From IMG/VR virus record IMGVR_UViG_3300023174_000540, positions 1 through 27,639 of that record: 27,639 bases of DNA; one strand, given 5' to 3'. This DNA is from a virus. Shown piece by piece: positions 1 through 7,910 of the stretch. Numbering within the stretch: position 1 is the first letter of the stretch; each line of letters begins with the position of its first letter. The translations under genes and the position numbers were made by a program. Under the pieces are notes generated by a model, which saw nothing but the letters and a program-made list of their open reading frames with translations, had not been told where the DNA came from and made no database searches.

Positions 1-177
1 TACTTCGGCTGCTTTTTCCAGAGTCTCGGCAGGAACGTCTTCTGCTACTGCTTCTTCTGCAGGAGCCTCAGCTGGAGCTGCATCTTCTGCAACAACTTCT
101 GTCTCTTCAACGGCTGCTTCAACTGCTGCATCAACTGCAACATCTTCAGCAACTACGTTTTCTGTGTTATCTGACAT
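1..177 (-). CDS. Possible nested in-frame scaffold protein (internal start), partial
   Basis: An ATG at 175-177 is in frame with the protease gene (residue 264) and would make the Ala/Glu-rich tail alone, beginning MSDNTENVVAEDVAVD and continuing past the left edge. It has a full AGGAGGT ribosome site six bases upstream, better than that of the protease itself. Phage lambda uses the same layout: protease C and the nested in-frame scaffold Nu3. I infer that this nested product is the assembly scaffold. Direct proof is absent, and the 3' end cannot be seen. Confidence 0.5.
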   Translation of the reverse strand, partial: MSDNTENVVAEDVAVDAAVEAAVEETEVVAEDAAPAEAPAEEAVAEDVPAETLEKAAEV

Positions 178-966
178 TTCATTACCTCCTTCTGCGTTTG
201 CCTGTTTTGCAATTTTTTGTGTATCAGGCAACGTAAATCTTGACTGCTTATATGCATCAAGAATCTTATCAATCTCTTTTGCTTTGTTGACATCTGAACT
301 TTCAACCCAACCAATAAGTTGTGCTGGCTTACCAGATACTGGTGAGTCATATGTCTTATCTGTTGAGATAAAAACAGAGTTACTATCTTCACAGTAAAAA
401 ATATTTTCGGTTACAACATCTACTGCTATACCCTTTGCAATGTATTGTCCATTTACCTTCTGAATAGAAAGAATGTTACATAGCTCATTTGCTGGTGAAT
501 CTACAATTGATAGTTCCATTAATTCATAGTCTTTAATAAATCTTACAGTTTTACCTGTAGCCTTATTAACTTCATTATCTGATTCTTTAATTTTTCCGCC
601 GATTGAGAATCCTGAAAGAGTTCCGTCTAAAACTTTTTCCCAGCTATCTTGTGCGCCTTTTGAAATGTATGCTGTTACATAAACACCGTTATAAAACTCT
701 TTAGTTGTTGGATCGTAGAAAGTTTCTGGCTTGAAAGAAACCATCTTGCCAACTGCAAGAGATCCGTGCATCTCACGAATGTTTCCACGGAAACTTTCAA
801 ATGCTTTTACGCTTGCTTCTGCTGTTACAACATCGCCTGTTTGATCAATATTGTCAAGCGTTGCAAAACCAGAAACAGTTCTCTGTTCACGGTTAACTTT
901 AGTAAAAGGAACGGACAAATTAATGTCATTGCCATGGCTAGTCCACAAAGACTTTTCAATATTCAT
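1..966 (-). CDS. Prohead protease (XkdF/HK97-like) with C-terminal scaffold-like extension, partial
   Basis: The gene runs off the left edge; 322 codons are visible from ATG at 966. Residues about 30-150 resemble caudoviral prohead serine proteases of the XkdF/HK97 gp4 type: VSGFATLDNIDQTGDVV is followed by a probable catalytic His67 (REMHGSLAVG) and a SGFSIGG motif in which Ser121 is the likely nucleophile. Such proteases cleave scaffold and capsid subunits during head maturation. From about residue 250 the protein becomes Ala/Glu/Val-rich and acidic, like a scaffold or delta domain. An internal start with a strong ribosome site lies at residue 264. It directly follows the portal gene, the usual place for this family, and the major capsid gene is expected to the left. 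No Shine-Dalgarno precedes ATG 966, and an in-frame TAA lies shortly upstream, so this is the first usable start. Family call is fairly sure; the catalytic residues are inferred by motif. Confidence 0.85.
   Translation of the reverse strand, partial: MNIEKSLWTSHGNDINLSVPFTKVNREQRTVSGFATLDNIDQTGDVVTAEASVKAFESFRGNIREMHGSLAVGKMVSFKPETFYDPTTKEFYNGVYVTAYISKGAQDSWEKVLDGTLSGFSIGGKIKESDNEVNKATGKTVRFIKDYELMELSIVDSPANELCNILSIQKVNGQYIAKGIAVDVVTENIFYCEDSNSVFISTDKTYDSPVSGKPAQLIGWVESSDVNKAKEIDKILDAYKQSRFTLPDTQKIAKQANAEGGNEMSDNTENVVAEDVAVDAAVEAAVEETEVVAEDAAPAEAPAEEAVAEDVPAETLEKAAEV
175..190 (-). promoter_or_regulatory. Internal Shine-Dalgarno and start codon within protease gene
   Basis: Read on the minus strand, AGAAGGAGGT is followed by six bases and ATG. 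The site is encoded by Ala-Glu-Gly-Gly-Asn-Glu linker codons just before the acidic tail. It is one of the strongest ribosome-binding sites in the window. Confidence 0.6.
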
Positions 967-973
967 ATGCTTA

Positions 974-1002
974 ATTTTAGCGACTTATAGATAAAAAGGC
1001 AA
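974..1002 (-). promoter_or_regulatory. Putative promoter for a leaderless protease mRNA
   Basis: Minus strand: TTGCCT (997-1002), a 17-base spacer, TAAAAT (974-979), then seven bases to the ATG at 966. The distance places the expected transcription start at or next to the start codon, and no ribosome site is present. This is inferred from consensus only; the -35 matches four of six positions. Confidence 0.35.
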
Positions 1003-1019
1003 ATAACAGTTGAGTGGGG

Positions 1020-2603
1020 TTAGTCAACTTGTCTGCCATCGCCTTTGGCATTTCTTCCTTCTCCAGAGATATCTGGAGAATTTGCTTGGCGATCTTGAGA
1101 TCTTTGTCTGGTATTTCCAGCTAGCGATGCCTGCTCTGCTTTTGCTGGACCCTTTAATTCAATAACATCATCTCCACCATCTAGCGGAATCATGCCTTTT
1201 CTAATTCGAACTTCATTAGGGGTAATTACCTGCATTCTTAAATATCTTTCATCAATTTTAGATTGCGTATCCTCATCGGTTAAAGTTAATTCATTAAATT
1301 TAAGTACTAGGGCATCAGTTTTTTCTTCAAATATTTTATTTACTTTTTTCTCTAAAATCATTTGTGCTGGTCGGCAAACCTGCTCTTTAAATGTTTTATC
1401 TGCGTCTCTAGCTACCGCTAAATTAACTCCTTCTGGAGTTCCAATTTTATTAATTGGTACACGATGGGCTAAAAGAATTTCATCCCTATTTGATTTACGA
1501 TAAACATTAAATGAAGATTCCTGTGGGTTTGCTTCAACTGGCTCCATCTTAAATTCAGTCTTTGAGTCTGGGGTATCTCCTGGAAGTGGAATATATAGGG
1601 ATCTATGATTCTTGCCCTTTAGTCCAACCTGAAAAAATTCAAGCAATTTTCTTTCTGATTCTGGAGAAAGCTTTGCTCCCTTTACTGTAATAATATATCT
1701 TGGAACCGCCTTGTTTTCAAAATAATCTAGGTTGTATCTTCCAGATAGCTCGTTACCTGCAAGTGCTACCTGAGCTGCAATGATGTCTGGAATGCCATAG
1801 TAGTTATTCATAGGAGTGTACTTCTTCAAATGAATAATTTCATTTGGGCGATCTTCTTGTCCAGCAATTGGATTTTCTACATCTGTCTCTCCAAAGTTGC
1901 TGAAGTATACAGCCTTGCCATATAGCAATTGAATAAATCCGTCTCTTAGTCTGCGTACACGCATTGTCTTTGCTGGGATATGCCCAATGTATCCAATGTT
2001 TCCGCCTGTAGTTCTGCCAATTTCAATATATCCATTTCCTGTTGCTTCTAAATCTGTGTAAGTCTTAATTAAAGTTTGAGTAAATGTATCTTCATCATTT
2101 GTTGTATCTAGCCATGCGTGAATGTCTTGGCGCAACTTGCTAATTTTTCTACGTGCTCTTTCAAGAGACTTGTCGTCTGTAAGTGAATCAAGAGCATCAT
2201 TTGTTTTCTTTGTTTCTACAAAGTCATATCCTAAGCCAACGATGTTGGCAACCTTTGCGTTAATTGCCGCATAGTTATATGTTGATGTTTCATAGACCAC
2301 TGATAAGTATTCAAGATTGTATGTTGGCTCTACTAAATCAAACATAGCATATCCTGTAATAGCTTGTGCTAATAGGTTTTGCTGTGTTCCCGTTCCTTCT
2401 ACGCCAGTAAACGACTTAGAAAATTCTCTACTTATCTTGCGCTTAAAAGAAGAACCTAGTCCTCTAACTTTTTTTAATTCGTCTATTCCTGCAGCAAATG
2501 GATCATTGCTTACTTGATCTTTTTTTAAAGAAAACCAGTCCGCTGTATTTGAAATATCAATTACGTTTTCTGATGCATCATCATCAATAAATTCTACGGT
2601 CAT
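1020..2603 (-). CDS. Phage portal protein
   Basis: 527 aa, a typical length for portals of the PBSX/HK97 type. Portals form the dodecameric ring at one head vertex through which DNA is packaged and to which the tail is joined. The core (about residues 240-400) shows the family pattern: YYGIPDIIAAQVALAGN, then NLDYFENKAVPRYIITVKG, a long helix (SPESERKLLEFFQ) and a NRDEILLAHRVPINKIG segment near residue 390. The C-terminal 40 residues are charged and look disordered. Its start overlaps the stop of the upstream 113-aa gene by four bases (ATGA), so the two are translationally coupled. The protease gene follows 53 bases downstream, as in the PBSX xkdE-xkdF order. No terminase is found on the upstream side. 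Confidence 0.92.
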   Translation of the reverse strand: MTVEFIDDDASENVIDISNTADWFSLKKDQVSNDPFAAGIDELKKVRGLGSSFKRKISREFSKSFTGVEGTGTQQNLLAQAITGYAMFDLVEPTYNLEYLSVVYETSTYNYAAINAKVANIVGLGYDFVETKKTNDALDSLTDDKSLERARRKISKLRQDIHAWLDTTNDEDTFTQTLIKTYTDLEATGNGYIEIGRTTGGNIGYIGHIPAKTMRVRRLRDGFIQLLYGKAVYFSNFGETDVENPIAGQEDRPNEIIHLKKYTPMNNYYGIPDIIAAQVALAGNELSGRYNLDYFENKAVPRYIITVKGAKLSPESERKLLEFFQVGLKGKNHRSLYIPLPGDTPDSKTEFKMEPVEANPQESSFNVYRKSNRDEILLAHRVPINKIGTPEGVNLAVARDADKTFKEQVCRPAQMILEKKVNKIFEEKTDALVLKFNELTLTDEDTQSKIDERYLRMQVITPNEVRIRKGMIPLDGGDDVIELKGPAKAEQASLAGNTRQRSQDRQANSPDISGEGRNAKGDGRQVD

Positions 2604-2941
2604 CTCATTCCCTTCAACTTCTTCATTTCGTCTTTATAGTTTCCAATGTCTAGTGGGTCTGGAACTAATCCCCAGTCAAGTCTTTTCTTTTGGTACTCAA
2701 ATTCTTCGTCATCAATTTTTCTTCTTGCAGAAAGAAATTTAGGCCTGCCCTCATGTATGCCAAATGAGCGAACTTCTCTAGCCAAAGCATCGACTCTGGA
2801 TTTATTTCCTTTTTTAGAGGTGACTGAAAGAAAATTCCCATCATCGTCCCCAATCCATCTGCCATCAGGCATTTCCCAAACATATATCCCAAGTACGCTC
2901 TCTTCTTCAAGTATCTTGGTGTTTATACGATTAATGTCCAT
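2600..2941 (-). CDS. Small hypothetical protein upstream of portal
   Basis: 113 aa, soluble and highly charged. The N-terminal half contains a compact Trp-rich stretch (GIYVWEMPDGRWIGDDDGNFL) that looks like a small beta unit. The C-terminal half is Lys/Arg/Glu-rich and probably helical (RKIDDEEFEYQKKRLDWGLV). I do not recognise the family. The ATGA overlap with the portal suggests the products are needed together, for instance in head assembly or packaging. No Shine-Dalgarno lies just before ATG 2941; a TAAAAT box sits eight bases upstream, which suggests a leaderless transcript. A three-codon mini-ORF (ATG GTA AAA TAA) with an AGGAAG site lies just upstream. Confidence 0.75.
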   Translation of the reverse strand: MDINRINTKILEEESVLGIYVWEMPDGRWIGDDDGNFLSVTSKKGNKSRVDALAREVRSFGIHEGRPKFLSARRKIDDEEFEYQKKRLDWGLVPDPLDIGNYKDEMKKLKGMR

Positions 2942-2949
2942 AGTAATTT

Positions 2950-2978
2950 ATTTTACCATTACTTCCTGCACAAGTCCA
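2950..2978 (-). promoter_or_regulatory. Putative promoter for the small gene and portal (leaderless)
   Basis: Minus strand: TGGACT (2973-2978), 17-base spacer, TAAAAT (2950-2955), then eight bases to ATG 2941. The spacing would start the mRNA at the start codon. Four of six bases match at -35 and five of six at -10. This is a motif inference only. Confidence 0.35.
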
Positions 2979-3003
2979 GCTTTTGTCACACAGATGGACA
3001 ATT

Positions 3004-4848
3004 TTAGATACTTTGTAACACAATCCAGTCATTATTATAAGACTTGATATCCTTTTCTGTCACAGTAATTGACGGATCAGAAACTGACACTGCTGGCCTT
3101 CCTACATATAAGGAATAGTGGGTGGAAACTATTGCTTGAGTTAGTTCTTTTGAATATATAGCAATGTTGTTATATAGACAAGTTGGGCCGCCTGAACCTG
3201 AGTAATTAAACTTTAATATGCCTGAAGAAGGTTGTGATAAAACTAATACAACATGATATAGTTGATTAGCAGCAAATACATTTGATATATTTGTTTGTGT
3301 TGTTTGATCTACTCCATTTACATAGATTTTTAATATATTGGTCTTTGTTATTGTTCCGTTTCCCGCCCAAGAGTACGCAGAGGCCGTGTATGACCCCGTA
3401 GCTGCCGCATCTAGTAAGGTATTAGCCGTAAGGTCAGACGGAGTAAAAAACATCTCTACGGACTTTATAGAGCCTTGTGTGGTCAAGTTAAATCCAGAAC
3501 CAGGCTTTGTCCTTATTCCATTATCATAGTGTCTAGAAAGAAGTGGATAATTTAATGACCCTAAATAATACTCAGATGAAGATGAAATTAGGTCGCCATA
3601 ATTGTCTGCATATACATCTTTATTTGTATAAAAACTAATTGCAAAATACGCTAATCTTGGTAAATATTTACTAGCATCAGATGTGGACATGGTTATTTTA
3701 ATATAAACAACTCCGTTAGTGCTAAATGAATCTTTTGTATATTGAGGCAAGGGCTGTCCATTTAAACAATTTTGCCAATTTGTTCCGTCTACGCTTGACT
3801 CTACTGTTATGCCTAAATCATTTCTCCATTCCACCTTTGAACTTACAAATGGAATTTGGCTAGGTATTAAAAATGAGTCTTCAAGAATAAATGTTTTTGA
3901 TTGAACTGAATCTGTTTTATAAAAAGAAATATAGCCTGCAGATTCATTATAGTATGTGTTGCTATCAAGAAATTCCGACCATTGTTTATTTACTGGATAC
4001 GAGTATTGAAATTGAGCTCTTATAGAAGCATCTGTGCAAGAAAAAAGAATTCCTTGATCTGGTGAAACAACTTGAATTGCTGGTGCAGAAAAATTTCCAT
4101 CTCCATAGTGTCTTTGTATAGAAGAGGAAGGAAGAGAATATCTATATATGGCTGGAGCATCAACAATAAAAGAATCTGTAGATACAGTTGTTGGCCCTAT
4201 AGCCAAGGCTAATGAGGTATTTGTAAATTTAAAGTTTTCGGCTAATGATCTTGTTGCAACTAGCCTACCATCAACATACAAAGAAATCGAATATACAGAA
4301 TAAATTCCTACTAAATGCATAACTCTTTTAGAGTATGTTACTGGATATCTAACTGATTCGGTTGCAGATACTTTAAAAACTATATCTCCATTTTGCCAGT
4401 ATAGTCCTATGTTGTTTAAGTTATCTGACATAATTGGAGTTTCAGTAGATGAAAATATAGAGGGAGATATCCAGCATTCAATTGTAAAATCATTATCAGA
4501 TGAATACTTATTTCCAATTCCTCCGCTTGAGGTTGATCCATAATAATCTTTATTTGTTGATAACTCTATTTTTCCATTATTTGAAATATTAGTTCCGTAT
4601 TTTCCGCCTGATACTAATGGCAACAAATAATCATTTAAGGGAAACTCTCCATTATAGGTTGCATTATTTCCACATCCTGAATAATCTGAAGCGGTAGAAG
4701 TAGATAAAGAAGAGTTATAATAAGATGGCTCATTATAAAGCGTAGTACTATCATTATAAGTAGAAACAAAATAAAAGCTTGTATAAAGTTCATCTAAAGG
4801 CCAAAATCCTATTGGATGATCTTTAATAACTTTTAGTTGGTATGACAT
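3004..4848 (-). CDS. Minor tail protein/adhesin with two LamG-like (concanavalin A-like) domains
   Basis: 614 aa. It opens with MSYQLKVIKDHPIGFWPLDE, a beginning typical of laminin-G-type jelly rolls. The first lectin-like domain spans about residues 95-250: FTIECWISPS, then ISLYVDGRLVAT and the allied strand SLALAIGPTTV. A middle beta domain (about 280-410) includes a WRNDLGITVESSVDGTNWQNC segment. A second LamG-like domain lies at about 440-600 (KSVEMFFTPSD, LKIYVNGVDQTT, YHVVLVLSQ, LYNNIAIYSKELT). LamG_3 domains bind glycans, so a role in host-surface recognition on the virion is likely. It has an AAGGGG ribosome site and follows the fibre gene at 4858 by nine bases. The site of attachment on the virion is unknown. 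Confidence 0.78.
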   Translation of the reverse strand: MSYQLKVIKDHPIGFWPLDELYTSFYFVSTYNDSTTLYNEPSYYNSSLSTSTASDYSGCGNNATYNGEFPLNDYLLPLVSGGKYGTNISNNGKIELSTNKDYYGSTSSGGIGNKYSSDNDFTIECWISPSIFSSTETPIMSDNLNNIGLYWQNGDIVFKVSATESVRYPVTYSKRVMHLVGIYSVYSISLYVDGRLVATRSLAENFKFTNTSLALAIGPTTVSTDSFIVDAPAIYRYSLPSSSIQRHYGDGNFSAPAIQVVSPDQGILFSCTDASIRAQFQYSYPVNKQWSEFLDSNTYYNESAGYISFYKTDSVQSKTFILEDSFLIPSQIPFVSSKVEWRNDLGITVESSVDGTNWQNCLNGQPLPQYTKDSFSTNGVVYIKITMSTSDASKYLPRLAYFAISFYTNKDVYADNYGDLISSSSEYYLGSLNYPLLSRHYDNGIRTKPGSGFNLTTQGSIKSVEMFFTPSDLTANTLLDAAATGSYTASAYSWAGNGTITKTNILKIYVNGVDQTTQTNISNVFAANQLYHVVLVLSQPSSGILKFNYSGSGGPTCLYNNIAIYSKELTQAIVSTHYSLYVGRPAVSVSDPSITVTEKDIKSYNNDWIVLQSI

Positions 4849-4857
4849 TTATACCCC

Positions 4858-5352
4858 TTATGCCATTGCGATTGTTCTTGAAACTTCTAATAAATTTGTT
4901 CCGTCTGAAATAAAATCAAAAACAAAATATCTAGCAGTAGTAACGCCTGTAGCAAGAGTTCCTTGAGATCTAAATCCCGTTCCAAATGTCATCGTATAAG
5001 ATGTTGTTCCGCTTGTTAAAACAACTAGACTACAACGTGTGCCCGCTGCTGGAACTGTAGTTGTAAATGATCCAGTTGCAGTTGGAGTTACTCTAACATT
5101 TCTATTTGCAGAAAGGGCTAGGGCAAGAGTTCCATTTGCTAATGCTGTAAATGTTTTTTCTAGTTGTGAAATTCTAAAATCTAAAGAGTTGGTATCTGCA
5201 GATGAATTTATACCAACTTTTGCTTCTAATGCCTCAATTGCATCATTTGCGTTTGCATGTTGATCGGCATGCAAAACTCCAGCATCATTTAGCTTATTAG
5301 ATGATGTAGGATTTGTTAGCGCATCAAGCGATGTAGGAAAGTTAGTTGCCAT
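4858..5352 (-). CDS. Short tail-fibre/virion protein
   Basis: 164 aa. The first half (MATNFPTSLDALTNP; then HADQHANANDAIEALEAKVG) is a motif often seen at the start of tail-associated proteins of environmental phages; EALEAKVG with the following SLDFRISQLEKTF looks like a short coiled coil that could trimerise. The second half (about residues 75-164) is a Thr/Ser-rich beta domain (RNVRVTPTATGSFTTTVPAAG). The likely role is a short fibre or fibre tip. It lacks a Shine-Dalgarno; an extended -10 box ends six bases before the ATG, so the transcript may be leaderless. The LamG adhesin follows directly. Confidence 0.65.
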   Translation of the reverse strand: MATNFPTSLDALTNPTSSNKLNDAGVLHADQHANANDAIEALEAKVGINSSADTNSLDFRISQLEKTFTALANGTLALALSANRNVRVTPTATGSFTTTVPAAGTRCSLVVLTSGTTSYTMTFGTGFRSQGTLATGVTTARYFVFDFISDGTNLLEVSRTIAMA

Positions 5353-5358
5353 TATTTT

Positions 5359-5367
5359 ATTATATCA
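5359..5367 (-). promoter_or_regulatory. Extended -10 promoter (TGATATAAT) just upstream of short fibre gene
   Basis: Minus strand TGATATAAT matches the extended -10 consensus TGnTATAAT completely. The box ends six bases before ATG 5352, no ribosome site is present, and a -35 is poor. A leaderless mRNA for the fibre gene is inferred. Confidence 0.4.
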
Positions 5368-5372
5368 GAATA

Positions 5373-5609
5373 TTATTCTGCTAGCATTTCTGGCAAAGAC
5401 TTTAGCTCTGCCTCATGTACATCAATAGCTGCTTCTAAAATAGCAATAGCCTTATCTGTAGATTCAACGCCTGCCTCATCAGCAATATTTTCAAATGCCT
5501 TCTTGTTTAGTGAATGTTGGTATAATTCTGCAGCAAGCTGAGAAATTCTTTGCAAAACAATGCTTCTTTTTTGTTCTGCATTTAAAATATTGTTATAATC
5601 AATTGTCAT
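5373..5609 (-). CDS. Small helical hypothetical protein
   Basis: 78 aa from ATG 5609 (MTIDYNNILNAEQKRS...). A longer in-frame start at 5654 would add 15 residues, but it lies inside a hairpin, while ATG 5609 has a good AAGGG ribosome site. The product is all helical and acidic, with regular Leu/Ile/Ala spacing (RSIVLQRISQLAAELYQHSLNKKAFENIADEAG). No catalytic motif is visible. I do not recognise the family. It sits between the glycosylation operon and the fibre gene at 5352; 20 bases separate it from the latter. Confidence 0.6.
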   Translation of the reverse strand: MTIDYNNILNAEQKRSIVLQRISQLAAELYQHSLNKKAFENIADEAGVESTDKAIAILEAAIDVHEAELKSLPEMLAE

Positions 5610-5631
5610 TTTTATTCCCTTTTTATTAATC

Positions 5632-5654
5632 TTGTAGGCACTTGTGTGCCACAA
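5632..5654 (-). terminator. Hairpin at the end of the glycosyltransferase operon
   Basis: TTGT and GGCAC pair with GTGCC and ACAA around a TTGT loop, with one bulged A (nine base pairs). It lies seven bases after the stop at 5661. No run of U follows, so it may be a processing or mRNA-stability element instead of a full intrinsic terminator. Confidence 0.4.
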
Positions 5655-5660
5655 TTTATA

Positions 5661-6398
5661 CTATGGATTTAGTGTACCATTAAATTCATATGAACCTACA
5701 TGTGTTGTTTTAGCATATGGGGCTGCATAAACTTTATTCCCTAGCTTCCGCCACATATGGCAAAAATTAACATCTTCCCCCATGGCTAATCCTTCTTCGC
5801 TTATATCAGTTTTCCAAAATTCATACACCTTATCTCCAGGGTTTACACCTTGAATTTCAGATCCACTATATTTATAAGACCTGACAGAATCTTTAAGTTT
5901 ATCAAAAACTGATCTTTTTATAATCATCATTCCCGTCCCAATATGTGAGACTTCAAATGACTTAGTAAAATCTTCTGGTTGATCTTGTCCTGGCAATAAT
6001 GCAAGATTAAATTCGCCACTATATTTACTTAAAGATTGTGCTGGTATTCCATGTTGAACTGCTTGAGATATAGAATTCCAATTCATTCTCTTCTTAGGAA
6101 CTACTCCGCCAATAATATCTTTATCTTCTTGAATCATACGCAGAACATCTTCTGGCTTAAATGATTGATCGGCATCAATAAAGAATAAATAATCACACCC
6201 TGAAGCCAAAAACATTTGAGTAAATAAATCTCTTGCTTCGGTTATAATAGAATTATTATACATATCTCTAAACTGAACTTCATAACCATTATCCAATAAA
6301 AACTTCATTGTATTAAATAAACTCTTAGCATATGATCCATGGCACATTCCGCCATACATTGGAGTTGCGATAAATACTGATTTAGATTTTTTGGACAT
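5661..6398 (-). CDS. GT-A type glycosyltransferase (second of pair)
   Basis: 245 aa from ATG 6398 (MSKKSKSVFIATPMYGG). An in-frame ATG at 6452 exists, but 6398 has an AAAGGG ribosome site and gives the same N-terminus as the paralogue at 7889. The nucleotide-sugar fold shows FIATPMYGG at residues 9-17, and a metal-binding DAD (residues 75-77) in YLFFIDADQSF. A C-terminal GEDVNFCHMW...GNKVYAAP...THVG motif is probably part of the acceptor and catalytic site. GT-A enzymes transfer a sugar from an NDP-sugar to a glycan, protein or DNA acceptor; the acceptor here is unknown. The start overlaps the FkbM methyltransferase end by 17 bases, so the three genes form one operon. Confidence 0.8.
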   Translation of the reverse strand: MSKKSKSVFIATPMYGGMCHGSYAKSLFNTMKFLLDNGYEVQFRDMYNNSIITEARDLFTQMFLASGCDYLFFIDADQSFKPEDVLRMIQEDKDIIGGVVPKKRMNWNSISQAVQHGIPAQSLSKYSGEFNLALLPGQDQPEDFTKSFEVSHIGTGMMIIKRSVFDKLKDSVRSYKYSGSEIQGVNPGDKVYEFWKTDISEEGLAMGEDVNFCHMWRKLGNKVYAAPYAKTTHVGSYEFNGTLNP

Positions 6399-7179
6399 AT
6401 TGAGATCCCTTTGTCGCCATTCCTGCATAAAACATTTGTAGCGATATATCAACAGCAGAAGAATACAAAATGTCTTCTGATATATATATTACATTATATT
6501 GATTTTCATATTCAAAATCTCTTGCAATTGGAACAAAATTTCTATCGCATAGGAATTTATTTATTTCTCCAACTAAAGCCTGATTCTCCCAAAATGTCGC
6601 TTGCTCTACTTCAATAAAAATAGCTTTAGTATTCTTTAATGAATCTTCTGCTCCAACAAGAACATTTAACGATGAGCCTTCTACATCTATCCATAATGCG
6701 TTGCTTTGATTTTCCCACTTTTTATTTGCAATAAATGTATCTAACTTTGTGCACTCAACTTTATTTTTTTTGTAAATAGTATCTTCATCATTGATTTTTG
6801 ATAATATTGAGTCGGCACCAATGTTTATTGATCTTGTACCAGACTTAGTACTAATAGCAACATTAATATCAATTTCACCGTTATGATCTGATACGGCCAT
6901 ATTTAAATATTCAATATTAGATATAGCGTCTTTAGCTTGATCAAAATTACGTGGACTTGCTTCAAATGCCACAACATTTTTTACTTGGTCTTTAATGAAC
7001 ATTGAAAACTCTGCGTTTAATGCACCTATTTCAAAAAATGAATCAACTTTGCTATTTGTAATTATATTGGCAAATAGGTTTGCTAGTTCTATAACACTCT
7101 TTTGTCTTGCCTTTTCATCTGGCAAATCATATAGGGCAGACTGCATTACTAAGCTATTTAGAATAAATTCTTTAGACAT
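6382..7179 (-). CDS. FkbM-family SAM-dependent methyltransferase
   Basis: 265 aa. A class I methyltransferase fold is visible: motif I is FFEIGALNAEFS (Glu50, Gly52), the acidic end of strand 2 is AFEASPRNF (Glu73), and the FkbM hallmark is LWIDVEGSSLNVLVGA (Asp165, Glu167). FkbM enzymes usually O-methylate sugars. The position between two paralogous glycosyltransferases, with a one-base TAATG overlap upstream and a 17-base overlap downstream, suggests that it caps or modifies the glycan that they build. The N-terminal 45 residues are helical and precede the Rossmann core. The substrate is not known. Confidence 0.85.
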   Translation of the reverse strand: MSKEFILNSLVMQSALYDLPDEKARQKSVIELANLFANIITNSKVDSFFEIGALNAEFSMFIKDQVKNVVAFEASPRNFDQAKDAISNIEYLNMAVSDHNGEIDINVAISTKSGTRSINIGADSILSKINDEDTIYKKNKVECTKLDTFIANKKWENQSNALWIDVEGSSLNVLVGAEDSLKNTKAIFIEVEQATFWENQALVGEINKFLCDRNFVPIARDFEYENQYNVIYISEDILYSSAVDISLQMFYAGMATKGSQYVQKI

Positions 7180-7889
7180 TATATCCTCTGCTTAAATTTG
7201 TTTGTTGTAGACATTTGTCTAATATGCTCCCATGTAATTGGTTGCTTCTTCATATGGGTAACTAATACTCTAGGGTCAAAGTATAATTCTATTCCCGCCC
7301 TATATGCTTTAATACACCATGATATATCTTCACCAACTGCATCAATCATATCTGTTCCATCTGGATTTTCTCCAACTTTAACATATTCATGATTAAACCA
7401 AGGTCTTTGAATCTTTTCAAATACACCTGACTTCATTGCAACAAAACCAAATCCAAGGCTTTGAACTCTAAGCGGATCTTTTAAATTAACTATCTCTGTT
7501 GCTGGCATTCCTCCTGGGGCACCCCAAGCATGCACAGTTGTTGTAAAGCCATCTGCTAATAAATATGCGCCAGAGGCAACATCATACTCTGAATCATATA
7601 TTTTAAAAAACTGTTCTGGTGTCCAAGAGATGTCTGAATCAATCCAAAATATTTTATTATAAGTAATATCGCTACCTCCTGGAGAAGTTTGGGAGGGATC
7701 TAAATTTAATCCTTCTACTCCAGAAGCTGTTAATTCTCTAGCATGGTGTACAAGTGAAGAATAGTTATTTAACCACTTATAAGTAATGCCACGCTTATCA
7801 CATTCTGCTAAAGTTTGAACTAAACTTTTTACATATTGTGATTCTAACATTCCGCCTGGTGTTGCAATTAACACATCATAATGTTGCAT
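7179..7889 (-). CDS. GT-A type glycosyltransferase (first of pair)
   Basis: 236 aa. VLIATPGGM opens the nucleotide-binding fold, and IFWIDSDISW carries the DxD metal motif (Asp84, Asp86). The C-terminal GEDISWCIKAY...GIELYFDP...VTHMKK matches the GED-xxxC-G-Y-P-TH pattern of the gene at 5661, so the two are paralogues with about the same length. It is the first gene of the operon, starting 21 bases after a strong consensus promoter's -10 box. The ATG is preceded by AAAGG, a modest ribosome site. It probably acts in the host cytoplasm. Whether the glycan ends up on fibres, capsid, phage DNA or the host surface cannot be told from the sequence. Confidence 0.8.
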   Translation of the reverse strand: MQHYDVLIATPGGMLESQYVKSLVQTLAECDKRGITYKWLNNYSSLVHHARELTASGVEGLNLDPSQTSPGGSDITYNKIFWIDSDISWTPEQFFKIYDSEYDVASGAYLLADGFTTTVHAWGAPGGMPATEIVNLKDPLRVQSLGFGFVAMKSGVFEKIQRPWFNHEYVKVGENPDGTDMIDAVGEDISWCIKAYRAGIELYFDPRVLVTHMKKQPITWEHIRQMSTTNKFKQRI

Positions 7890-7910
7890 TTATAATCCTT
7901 TGTTTAGACA

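Noticed and set aside
153-397. Short frames at 153-392 (minus) and 164-397 (plus).
   Set aside because: Both overlap the well-supported protease/scaffold gene in other frames and have no support.
2665-2910. 81-codon minus-strand frame inside the small gene 2600-2941.
   Set aside because: It is an alternative frame of the 113-aa gene, whose ATGA coupling with the portal is more convincing.
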